A stretch of DNA of 10,895 bases. Origin: Smittium culicis. Taxonomy: Eukaryota; Kickxellomycota; Harpellomycetes; Harpellales; Legeriomycetaceae. The notes under the pieces were generated by a model. The model made no database searches and was not told where the DNA came from. It saw only the letters and a program-made list of their open reading frames with translations. The stretch spans positions 1 through 10,895 of the forward strand of contig LSSN01001128.1 of NCBI GenBank assembly GCA_001970855.1. The letters run 5' to 3'. Position 1 is the first letter of the stretch. The number at the start of each line of letters is the position of its first letter. Positions 1-9,775 of the stretch are shown here, piece after piece. The position numbers and the translations under genes are program-made.

Positions 1-832
1 TAAAACCCAGTCACCTGGCAGCAATACTCCGACCAGTAATGTTGATTCTACCAGCACTTTTTGTTCGGATATATATGATACGCCCTCAATAGATTCTGAC
101 GGTTTAAGCTGGCCAAGTAATCCCGACTATACATATATATACACTCCACTTTTGCACATATCGCTTATTAATATTAATTTAACATAAAAACGTATTTTTC
201 TTATCAAAAAAAAAAAAAAAATAGGCATTGGCACACGATCCAGAGTTAATGAAACCCCTGAACAAGAAGCCGAGAGGCTCCAAAAAATGACTGCTGCCAT
301 TAACACAATTATAGAGTGTATTGGCGAAGATCCTGCCAGGAACGGGATAACTAAAACCCCAGAACGATATGCCAAAGCAATGTTATTTTTCACCAAAGGA
401 TACCAGGAAAACCTTTATGATATTTTAAATAACGCAGTTTTCGAAGAAAGCCATGAAGACTCTGTTATGGTCAAAGATATAGTTACATTCTCTCTGTGTG
501 AGCACCACCTGGTCCCATTCCAAAACAAGATCGCTATTGCATACATCCCAAACAGAAACGTCATAGGATTAAGCAAGCTCGCTAGAATTGCTGAGATGTA
601 CTCACAAAGGCTGCAAGTCCAAGAACGCCTTACCAAGCAAATTGCGATCGCTATTAATGATCTTTTACAGCCTCAAGGCGTTGCTGTTTTGATCGAGTCC
701 AGCCACCAGTGCATGTCAATGCGTGGGGTCCAGAAACCTGATAGTAAAACCATCACTAGCTTTACCATCGGAAAGTTTAAGGAAGACAGAGATACCCGAA
801 GAGAATTCTTTGATTTGGCTAGGTCACGATAA
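1..832 (+). CDS. GTP cyclohydrolase I, 5' end outside window
   Basis: Converts GTP to 7,8-dihydroneopterin triphosphate plus formate, the first step of folate and pterin synthesis, as a cytosolic homodecamer with zinc in each active site. Two exons are visible. Exon 1 runs from before the window to 116 (codons in frame from base 2), the intron is 117-224, and exon 2 is 225-832 with stop TAA at 830-832. The split serine codon (A|GC) joins LSWPS to [12 protein letters not shown], a continuous match to the family. Counting from the internal Met at 287, the zinc ligands are Cys71 and His74 (in [10 protein letters not shown]) and Cys142 (in [10 protein letters not shown]). Catalytic-site histidines 73 and 140 are also present. 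About 240 residues are visible. The missing part is the start of a Ser/Thr/Asp-rich, probably disordered N-terminal tail, so the catalytic domain is complete. The Met at 287 is not the start, because the conserved domain extends upstream of it. Fungal symbol would be FOL2-like; I leave the symbol empty because naming varies. Confidence 0.96.
117..224 (+). other. Intron of the GTP cyclohydrolase gene
   Basis: The 108-base intron begins GTAATC after a phase-1 codon and ends ATAG. Reading through it in the exon-1 frame meets a TAA near 186-188, so it must be removed. The acceptor is odd: it is preceded by 16 A residues (206-221) instead of a pyrimidine tract. A TTAAC sequence at about 179-183 could act as branch point. 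The boundaries rest on the continuous family match of the spliced protein. Confidence 0.9.
206..221. repeat. Poly(A) homopolymer, 16 bases
   Basis: An unbroken run of 16 A lies directly before the TAG acceptor of the GTP cyclohydrolase intron. Such a run is prone to length change during replication and to sequencing error, but any length change stays inside the intron. Confidence 0.95.
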
Positions 833-2652
833 CATGCATCACTTATAACTTAATTCACTCACTTTTATTATTTTCCTTCCCTTTTATCATTCCATATTTC
901 CTTCTAAATACCCTTTTAATTTCACGCTGCTCTATCTTGGGCGTGTGCGTAAATATCCAATATACATATTATAATACCAAAATAATAACTCATTTCCCAT
1001 TTTTTTTTGGACCGTTTTACATTGTTTTTCTTTCAGCTCTGCTTTATCCTATTGTTTTTCATGTGACCGACCATTCTCGCGATTTTAGAATATCATATGC
1101 TTTTATTGTAAAGTTTATAGTTCGTACCTCAACTACTAAACATAATTTTTTATTGTAATTTCCAATATTACAAATTAAAAAATCATAAACTCTGCGTTAC
1201 TTTCTTATTTTCTGCTAATCAGAGCTCGCTCCAACTATCACGTTCTATTGCCATTGGATCCAAAAGTATTTCTTATTTACATAAATTGCCAAAACAAAAC
1301 ATTTTACTGCATCTTTAATTACTCCAAGCAACCCAGAAATTAAAAAAAAATAAAAAAATTAAATTTTTTTTATGTATTTTGATTTATTATGTTGTTTTTA
1401 CCAATAACCTTACTTGATTAAAATATTATAATAAAAAAAATTTTTTTTTCGCTGAAATATGTTTGTATTTATGGTTGTTCTTATACGTATAAATCTAATC
1501 CATTCGCTAAATTTCTTTTATTTTTTTTCCTGATCTCTCTTTATATTATTTGGTTTTATTACTCGTAATTTTTTTTTATATTTTACAAAAAAAAAAAACA
1601 ATCGTTGTGCTAAAAGAATATCGGTACAACACTAAAATCGCTCATTTAGGGTCACTATAATAATTAGTGGGTGCATTTTTTTTAAGAGTATCCAGCTAAA
1701 AAAATATACCGAACTCCATGTTTACTTTCTACTTCAAATATTAAATAAATAAATTAATAAATCGGTTGGTCTGTAGATTAATCTATTTGATTCTCAGCAT
1801 ACAGGAACCGAAAGCAGTTATATTTAACTAAAAATTAATATAAAAAAAAAAAACCAACCCTTACTCGATTTTCCACTACGGCTATTAGCTATTATTATTT
1901 TTCACTTCATACTCTCATTTAAATAAAATCTTTATTCATAGAAAAATAATCATATGTTTACTCATGAATCAAATGATTAGTTTAAATAAATACGTTTCCA
2001 GCTAATCTCAAAATGCACCTTATTTGCAAGAGATGTTACTATAATCAGCGTTTTTAAACCACTACTTTTCATAAACAGATAATTAAATCAAAAAAATGGC
2101 CATTTGCTCACATACGATTTGATTATCACTTAAAACTAACTTGTAATTTACTTTATCAATTTTTACTTATTGTGTAATATCTCTGATGACCTCGAAACGT
2201 TGACCAAACATAACATGACTAATAGAAGAATTTTTTTATTATAAATGAAAATCAATAAAAAATTTCAGATATTATTTTTACGTGCCATGGAATTTTACAC
2301 ACAATTTAAGTAATTTTAATGCCCTTTTAGATGACATACTTATTACTCTACGGTCCTATGGAAAACTTAATCGAGGATACTATTTAAATCAACCATATAT
2401 CAACAAAGTAAAATAAATTTTTGTTATTTGAAACACTTTATGCTTCTTTTTTAAGCAACCGACAGTTTGGTTCAAGGCTTGCTTAAGAAAAAGCAAAAGA
2501 TATTTAGCTTCTCATAATGATCCGGACTATTTCATGTTACGATAATAAAACAATAAAAGAATTAATACTGAAAACAATTAATTTGTTTTCAAAAAAGATT
2601 TTATATAAACACTTTAATTAGCTACACATTAATTATAAAATTCAACTATTGG
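833..2652. other. Convergent spacer between GTP cyclohydrolase and HIRA
   Basis: About 1.8 kb with no supported gene. It begins with a pyrimidine-rich stretch (about 850-930) that is probably the 3' untranslated region of the cyclohydrolase. It is dominated by A and T runs, for example A8 directly followed by T9 at 1433-1449. Open frames here are at the level expected by chance in such AT-rich DNA. An imperfect hairpin lies at 2442-2494. I see no tRNA, no clear box C/D RNA and no transposon ends. Because both neighbours point inward, it should hold both transcript ends. Confidence 0.7.
2442..2494. repeat. Imperfect inverted repeat (hairpin)
   Basis: The arms are 2442-2458 (GCTTCTTTTTTAAGCAA) and 2479-2494 (TTGCTTAAGAAAAAGC). 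They pair over about 16 bases with a small mismatch or bulge around a loop of some 20 bases. It lies about 160 bases past the HIRA stop codon, between two convergent genes, so it could fold in either transcript's 3' end. No function is shown. Confidence 0.55.
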
Positions 2653-5600
2653 TTATAAACTTTCTTTCGTATCGATTAAAGTATTCAGAACAGTAAAGTA
2701 TTCGTTAGTTATATCTTGAAACTTTCTTTCAGAAGCTATAAACGATATTAAATAAAAGAATTATATTAATTTTGATTCAAATAAATATTAAATTACTTTA
2801 TGTTAATTTAAAAATCCAATTACCTAAGATAGGGATAATAAGCTTTAAGATCATCCTTTTTGGAATTCCCTAAAATTATTTCAAAATTAATATGAAAGTG
2901 TTAGAAAGTATTCTTTATATACAAATAAGAGCTTATTAGAAGCGTAAAACAAAAATCAGAATATAAATACTAGAATATTTAATAATAAACAATAAAAATA
3001 TACTGGTAGTAAAATAATAGAAATTAAATTAAATTCTCACCACTAAATACGGACTCCATTCATTTAATTTTTGGATCTCCGAATTTTCAGAGTTTTTGGT
3101 GTTTGGCAAAACGCCGTATAAGTTAGGAGGGCCGAGTAAACTTGAACATAAATACATTACTCTTCCTCTATTTCCAAGCTTTGATAGCCAAGCTGCATAA
3201 AGCTTTATCCAGTAGATAAATTCACTTTTGCTTTCTAGTGCCAAGCTTGACAGAAGTTGATGCTAAAGACAAAGCGGAAAGTATTAAAGTTAAACAGGCC
3301 GTTAAGTTTATTTTTTTTAGAGCTAAGATAAAATGATATAATTACATTGGGGAAAATAAATAATGGCGAAGATTACCTCAATATGTTCGAGAGTTATTTC
3401 ATCGATTGCACTTTTTCCATACAGATTTATTATTTTCCCTGAGACCTCTTGCTGGTTATAATAACTATTGCTAATATTTACATTTACAGCGTTATTAGTG
3501 TTACCAACCTCATCTGCCGCTGTATTTGTTTCTAGCGACTCTGAGTCGACTGATTTTGATGAGTTGAAGTTGATTTCGGTAGTCCTTAAATGATTCGACC
3601 ATTGAATAAAGCTTGATAACTGGGTCTCGTATAAAACATTTTCAAGGATATTAAACTTATCATTAAAATCGATAAGATTAGCTTCACCAGAAGTTTTTCC
3701 TTTCTCTGTAACTTTATTAAAGTTTGAAATTTCAGGGCCGTTATTATTAGATTCTTGGTTTAGCGTATTAGGGCTAATGTTGCTTTCAAAATCATTTGGC
3801 AGTAAACTTAAGCTTTCTAAATCTTCCCTTTGTTCTTCATTAGAAAGAATGTTTGAAAAATTATTTAATTTTGAAGCTAAGTAATCAATAGGGTTTGATA
3901 TTCTCATCCAAGCGCTCATCTTTATATTGTAGGTATATCCACAGCCGTCAGACGTTGTAATGATTGGAATCCCGGAATCATTTACAGTAATTTTAACAAT
4001 CGAAACTAAATATGATTTAAATAAAAATTAGAATAAAAAATAATAAGCAGTTTAATAAAAGTGTATATTTATATTATAGTTCAAAATAAATGAAAATACG
4101 TGTATCGAGTTTTGAAGCTGATTGGCCATCTGAATCGAGATCAAGTAGCGGTATAACGGAAATATTGCTTAGAACTGACTCTAAATTTGCTACGTTCCAA
4201 ACGTATAAATTAAATTTCGATGTAACGGTGTAACAAAATTTGAATTTTCCTCCAAAGAAAGAAATTTGAGAATCTAATTTTATTGGGGGACAAATCCTAC
4301 GAAATAATATTTATAAATTTAGGGCGGTGTTAAAAAAACAAAAAATAGCTGAATATAAAAATCAATAATTGAATATCAAATCTGTCTAAAGATAAAAGCA
4401 TGAATATAAAAATAAACCTTGATCCTGAGTCATTGAAAAAATGTACAGATGAGTCGTTACAAGCAACAGCTAAGAAATTTAGACTTAATACAAAGTCGAC
4501 AACTGGCTTTTTGAAGTAGATGTTACTTTCAACGCCGCAATCAGGGCTACCAATAGTGAGGCGTGAATGATCTACAAATCAAAAAACGAAATATTTTAAA
4601 AGCAATTTAAACAAAATATTAAAAATATTTATAAAGTAAGGTTGGTCCCAAATTTACATAGAGAGCTTGTGAATGATAATACCTTGAAGATTCTTGGGAT
4701 TTTTACAAATTACAGTTTTCTTTGTTTTGTTGCACTTTCTTATTATTTGGTTTTGGATAATGAGCGAAGGCAACTTTTTAGCTGAATTATCAATAGAGAC
4801 TTTATAAGCTTGGTTATTATTATTAATATTATCATTGTCTAAGATAATTATCTCGTTTGAAGAATTATCTTTTTTGCTTGAAGAACTGCTATCTTTGGTA
4901 TTTAAGGCGACTCTGTCTTTTATTGGGGTCAAGTGTGTATTATTAAATATACCAACGCTGTTTGTAGAATTTTCATGATCGTCTAATAAAGTTGAAGCAC
5001 CTTGATTTTTTGCCAAGTTATTCAATTTTTCGCCAATGTAACCAAGCGCTTTGACTACGCTTGCAGTCCCAAATCCAATAGTACTATTGTCACTTTTAGC
5101 TAGTATTGATACAATAGATTTACTAAGTTCGTTCTTTAGATCAAGGCTGTTCAGATTTTGTAATATGCTAATATTTGAAATATTTCCATTTGTAGATAAA
5201 TTTTGGGTTTTTTCTGATGCTGAAATGTTACTTTCCGATTTTTTAGGTGTTGATGTGTATCCCGCAAGCCTAAAATAAAAAAAAAAATTAAAGTGCGTGT
5301 TTTATCAAATATAAATAATAAAATAAAGGTATGAATTTTTTTTGCTAACGGTCTTAGGAATGTGGGAATAACTCTTTTTTTTCCATCTTCGTTGAGAGTT
5401 ACAACTTGAGATACAGGAGCTATATCTTTGTCACCAATAGTAGGAGATTTTTGAAGTTGAGTATTTTTATTTGACTTTAAATCATTTTGAGATGTAAGAT
5501 TATTCTGGGGTATATTATTTTTGTTTGTATCTATATCAAAAATATCTGGAAAATTACTCTCAGGGATAGAGGAGCTAATATCCTTTGAAATACTAGACAC

Positions 5601-7770
5601 GGGCAAAATTGAATTTATTGCAGAGGGGGTGGGTAATTTAGAATTTAATTTATTACTGGTGAAGTTTTCTTCTAGAGCAAGTTGGTTTGAACTTTGTGCT
5701 AGTCTTGGGATTTTATTAGGTGCAGAATTTAAATTACTGCCATTAGGTTTATTAGAGGTTTTATCAGTAGGTTGAGATTCAGATAAGATTTGGCAATCTT
5801 CATTATCACTCGAATCGTTACTATTATCTTGATCAACACCCCATTCTCTCTTTTGTCTTTTCAAAATTTTATTTTTTTGGGAAGAAATTGGGTTTATCCC
5901 ATTTTTTGTAATAGTTCTCCAAGAGTTAACAAGTAAATCCTGGTCAGAATCTTTCATTAATGTACCATCGAAGTCTTCTTCGGTGAAATTCAGTACTGCA
6001 ATAGTTCCGTCATAAGAGCAAGTTGCCAACATTATAAAAGTGGCATTATCATTTGGTAAAGTACTCTTGATATTACACCATGAGAGGTCCATAATATTTC
6101 CGTCGAATAAACTATCTACAACAACAACTGGGGCAGGCTGATTTCCTAGCCAAACAGACACAGATCGATCCTGACTACCTGCAGCACAAACAGTTATATA
6201 GCTATTTGAAACTTCCTTAGAGATTTGTTGTTCATTGTCAACTGAATTTGAGTTTTGATCATGGATATTTTTTTTGAATAGCTTGTGGTTAAATCTTACA
6301 GTTTCTATAGCAGCTCTATGACCGACTAAAGCTAAGCTACTTTTCCAATTTTTCCTTGAGATAACAGAAGCTACTGGAGCATTTCCGTTTACTGCATTTA
6401 CGGCTACAATACCACTACCATCTGGAGACCAGCTATAAAAATCCATAAAATTTATTAGAATAATATTTACAGAGATTTTTTTAGTTTTATACAAAAATAA
6501 ATAATTTAAAATATAATAACTTTCTTAGAAATATTATATTCTGTAATTTTTAGATAATATTGTGATTACCTTGGACGTCTGAAATAGGTGGAAAATTGAG
6601 AATTTTCGAAAGGTTCATGAATGGATGTTTCTAATGACCAGTCAGAGGTTCTCCAAATCTTCATGGATCTGTCATCAGACTGGTTGATAATTGGGGAGAT
6701 TTAAAATGCGATGTTAAAGTCAAAAAATATTTATGTGATAAAACCAAATATAATAATATAGCTTTTTAATATATGATATTAAATATTAATTTACTTGAGA
6801 TGCTAGTAGTTCACCAGTGGGGTCAAAAGATAGCCCTTTGACAAATTGTGTGTGTTCGCTTATTTTTTTTAGGCGATCGAATGTCTGCCCATCCCATATA
6901 AAAATTTGGTTATCAAGTCCACAAGAGGCTAAATATGTGTTATCAGGAGACCATGCTACATCTACTACGTCAGATTCGTGGCCGGTAAGTCTACGAGTAG
7001 GCCTCCATTGCTCAGTCGTAGATTGGCCACCAAATTCTTGATTTTTATCTGTTAAAGAGTTATCATAAAAAGAATCTGTTTCCCTGTATTATTAGAAGGA
7101 TATGGGTTATTTTATTGAATTTATTACTAAAAAAATGTATCAATAAATACTAAAAAGCACTAAAAAAGTTACTCGTTTTGCTCCCAAATTAAAATGACCA
7201 TATCGTCAGCGCCCGAAACTAATCTTTTACCATCTAAATTCGAAAATCTTACGCACATTACTGCGCCTAAGGGCGAAAAAAAATATGCAGATTTTTAATT
7301 TACCATAATTTTTTTTTTTTTTTAAAATTAATATATTTTACCTGTATGCGCAACAAGAACGGCTAAAAGCTTTTGATTTTTTGATACTTTAGTGGGTGAT
7401 TTATCATTCTTTTGGGCTCGAATTGGATCAACATTCCATAATCTAATTTTGTTGTCTACAGATTATAAGATATTATAAGCCAATTAGCAAAAATTAAATT
7501 AAACAAAAGATAAATTAATCGAGAAATAATTATTGCCAAAGATTTATACCCATTCCCGCAGTAGCTAGTCTAGTACATGTAGGATCGAAATCGAGAGAAA
7601 ATATTGCAGTTAACTTTTTTTTATCAGCTAGAGTTTGCAGTATTGAACATTAGAAAAAATTGTTGTAAGCGAGAGTAAAATTAATTGATGTAAATTTTCG
7701 TGAAAATTAAACAAGAGTAAATAAATTGTTTACCATCGTGCCGTATCCATTCAGGTTTTGTAACATACAT
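2653..7770 (-). CDS. HIRA/HIR1-type histone chaperone, 14 exons
   Basis: WD40 subunit of the nuclear HIR complex, which with ASF1 deposits H3-H4 independently of replication and represses histone genes in fungi. Exons: 7770-7734, 7627-7550, 7455-7342, 7266-7173, 7083-6795, 6679-6570, 6432-5350, 5269-4683, 4571-4418, 4296-4100, 4005-3377, 3262-3041, 2869-2824, 2735-2653 (stop TAA). All phases agree; the sum is 3723 bases, 1240 residues (human HIRA is near 1017). Residues 1-390 form the propeller: blades end in IRLWN (42-46), VILIWE (100-105), QIFIWD (167-172), SMKIWR (209-214) and SVSVWL (331-336), with HIRA-typical SWSPDG (241-246) and VGHR (277-280). The B-domain, EDGKKRVIPTFLRP (589-602), should bind ASF1. 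The Hira domain fills about 800-1240, with FIYWIKLYAAWL and LLGP landmarks. The extra length is two polar Asn/Ser-rich linkers (about 391-580 and 610-790). The start MYVTKPEW matches HIRA N-termini, and an in-frame TAG lies just upstream. Confidence 0.93.
2736..7733 (-). other. The 13 introns of the HIRA gene
   Basis: In order of transcription: 7733-7628 (106 bases), 7549-7456 (94), 7341-7267 (75), 7172-7084 (89), 6794-6680 (115), 6569-6433 (137), 5349-5270 (80), 4682-4572 (111), 4417-4297 (121), 4099-4006 (94), 3376-3263 (114), 3040-2870 (171), 2823-2736 (88). Most donors are GTAANN or GTATNN. The exceptions are GTTAGC (intron 7), GTTTAT (intron 9) and GTGAGA (intron 12). All acceptors end in TAG or CAG. 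Each boundary was placed where the spliced reading frame stays open and the protein keeps matching HIRA. The least certain are the donors of introns 7, 10 and 12, where conservation around the junction is weak. Confidence 0.82.
4814..4825. repeat. Short TTA trinucleotide repeat coding for asparagines
   Basis: Four TTA units here, inside a longer TTA/ATT-like stretch, read on the minus strand as AAT codons. They encode part of an asparagine run (NINNNNQ) in the second linker of HIRA. The run is bordered by a serine run encoded near 4870-4890. Such codon repeats commonly vary in length between strains. Confidence 0.7.
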
Positions 7771-7776
7771 GATCGT

Positions 7777-8200
7777 CTACAAAAGATATTTTAAGTGTGA
7801 CTACTGCAAGACTATCAGTTACCAAAACTAGAAAATATACTGAATTCGGATTAAAATAAATTGATGCAAATAATAAGATTTCAAATTGTCGTAAAAACAA
7901 GTATTATAAAATGAAAGTATCCAAGATCATTAAAAACAAAGTATAAGAATTGTATATTTTAATATCTTGCACATAATAATATAAACAAAAATATTGGAAA
8001 TTTAGATTATTTAAAAAATATAAAAAATAACAATCTGAGCAAATCAAGGCTTTTGATAGGCCTGTTGTCTTTTAGGTATCAATCACAAGCACTAATTGGC
8101 TTAATGTTCCTTCAATACAAATATATTCGCTGGCGTATAATTTAAAGTGTATGGGTCAACTAGCTTGCTTACATGTCTTAGGATTACTTACCTGATATAG
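7777..8200 (-). other. Possible 5' untranslated exon end and leader intron of HIRA
   Basis: On the minus strand a full-consensus donor, CAG|GTAAGT, falls at 8192/8191. A good acceptor, CTTTTGTAG, ends at 7777, six bases before the HIRA ATG at 7770. Together they would make a 415-base leader intron joining a non-coding first exon (ending at 8192) to the start codon. The sequence upstream of 8192 has stops in all frames, so the exon would be untranslated. This is inference from splice-site quality and position only; the TAG at 7779-7777 may simply be an untranslated stop. Confidence 0.35.
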
Positions 8201-9669
8201 AATCCGAAACTTGCGTTATAAATAGAATGTCTTTTTATTACAATTCTAGTAAGATAAATGACTATATTACAGCTTTGAATAATATATTAAGCTTAAACTA
8301 ATTACTTTTTTAATCATTGAACGATTATTTCGAATATATTCCAATTGATTATGTATTTCGTTTTTAATGAAATTTTAGAAAAATTTACAACAGCAATCTA
8401 CTTGGTTAGGCTGTTATTTAATGAACATTCCGGGGCTATATAGATAGCAATATGAATTACTAACCTCATAATATAACAATAACTGCTAGGCGTATCTGAT
8501 CAAAAGTGCTATTCCGATTACATATTTTTCATGAATATAGCAAGTATTAGGTAAAGCCCAAGTCTAAAATAATTTTCATATTTGAGATTCTGGAGCTAAA
8601 AGGGATATACCCTTACAGTAATGTTGGCGTTTTCCAATAAAATTTTAGTACATTTATGGCCATATTTTCTTCAATTGAGAGCAATATTTTAAACTGACAC
8701 GTGCTAATTGGTTGCTAATTTTTATTTGAATTATCTATTCGCGGCAGAACTTTTATTATTTTTAGCAAATAGCCATAAGGTATTTAAAATTTTTATTTTA
8801 TAGTAGTAGAGAATTTTGTTGGCTAGATTTTGATCTAGAAAAATAATAAAATTGCCAATAGAGTTTGCGTGTTAAGTTTATTTTTTTTGTCCCTGAATTA
8901 TATTGCAAGAGAGTTTGCAAAAATATAATATTTCTTCCAAAGTGTATACAATATGATAGTAAGTCCCGTATGAAATTTTTTTTATTCTGTGTGCAATTAG
9001 ACTATCTTCGAGACTACCTTCTGCGATCAAACGAGGATAGAGTACAATTTATCACCAGAATGGTCCGTCTTTAATTGCTGTAAAAAATTTATAGTATTTT
9101 AAAAGTCCCGAGCTATTGGCTATAGTAACCAACTAACACAAAAACTTTACTTGGGCAGATCTTAATAAAGTCCAATAGCGATACAATAATATGTGGCGAA
9201 AAAAATCAAGAATTTTCACTTTGTTAATTTGCTAATTTCGCAATTTTCAAACGAGATTAGTTTATAACTAGTTATTTACATGTACATATAGCCATCTGTC
9301 TTCCATACCTTGGGTAATTAATCGAAACCAAGCTTTATATGAATTAGAAGTAAAATATCATGTTATCTAACTAGTAAGAACTATAATGATTTTAAAATCA
9401 AAATTCTCTTCTTTGAACTGAATCTCCAAAGTTTTAGATTACAAGATATAAAGATTACTACCCTAGAATTAAAACCTAATAATATGCTTTCATTGGCCGC
9501 TTATTAATCTAATTAACTCAGACCAGTAATTGCTTAGATTATCCTTGCCCCTTAAATTATAGGATACTTTTCACCAAATGAATTTAGTGTAAGCCTTATC
9601 AGATAGGCTACTTTTTTTCCCTCCAAAGTTGGATAAGCTATATCCAGGGATGCATGCTAAAAATATCAA

Positions 9670-9677
9670 TATAAAAA
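9670..9677 (+). promoter_or_regulatory. TATA-like box upstream of the TMEM14 gene
   Basis: TATAAAAA followed by GG stands 99 bases before the ATG at 9776, a usual distance for a fungal core promoter. TATA-like strings are common in such AT-rich DNA, so the support is the exact match plus position, not proof of use. Confidence 0.4.
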
Positions 9678-9775
9678 GGTGATCAAAATCTTTTTGTCAT
9701 TCTAAGTTTATAACACTAACTGTACACATTTTTGAATTGGTATTTTTGTCATATAATAACTTCACTAAATTAAGA

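Larger units (their letters stand above)
7771..9775. other. Divergent spacer between HIRA and TMEM14
   Basis: Two kilobases that must contain the promoters of both flanking genes. No gene is supported. Open stretches such as 8076-8192 (plus, 39 codons) and 8865-9071 (plus, 69 codons, no ATG at the start) are within what chance gives at this base composition, although the last 25 codons of the second look somewhat coding-like. A small perfect inverted repeat (CTAGAT, 4-base loop, ATCTAG) lies at 8823-8838. I see no terminal repeats, transposase motifs or tRNA boxes. Confidence 0.6.

Noticed and set aside
937..1158. 73-codon plus-strand open frame after GTP cyclohydrolase
   Set aside because: It has no ATG start, a Phe/Ile/Tyr-rich composition typical of translated AT-rich DNA and no recognisable motif. 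It sits in the presumed 3' untranslated region.
2180..2290. TGATGA motif suggesting a box C/D small nucleolar RNA
   Set aside because: No CTGA box D follows within the usual distance and no closing stem is visible.
2249..2416. 55-codon plus-strand open stretch ending ...LNQPYINKVK
   Set aside because: It looked coding at first, but it has no in-frame ATG at its beginning (a TGA precedes it), no family match, and a length expected a couple of times by chance in the window.
5051..5775. Plus-strand open frames opposite HIRA exons 7 and 8
   Set aside because: They are antisense shadows of the HIRA reading frame, which has clear homology and consistent splicing.
8076..8192. 39-codon plus-strand open stretch following a ...CTTTTAG
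   Set aside because: It has no start codon and no recognised peptide, its length is within chance, and it overlaps the more plausible leader intron of HIRA on the other strand.
8440..8720. Minus-strand patches (LLENANIT, LKYENYFRLG, EENMAINVLKFYW) suggesting a decayed coding sequence
   Set aside because: They lie in two frames broken by stops, none shows a family motif, and I could not connect them by plausible introns. Chance translation is the simpler reading.
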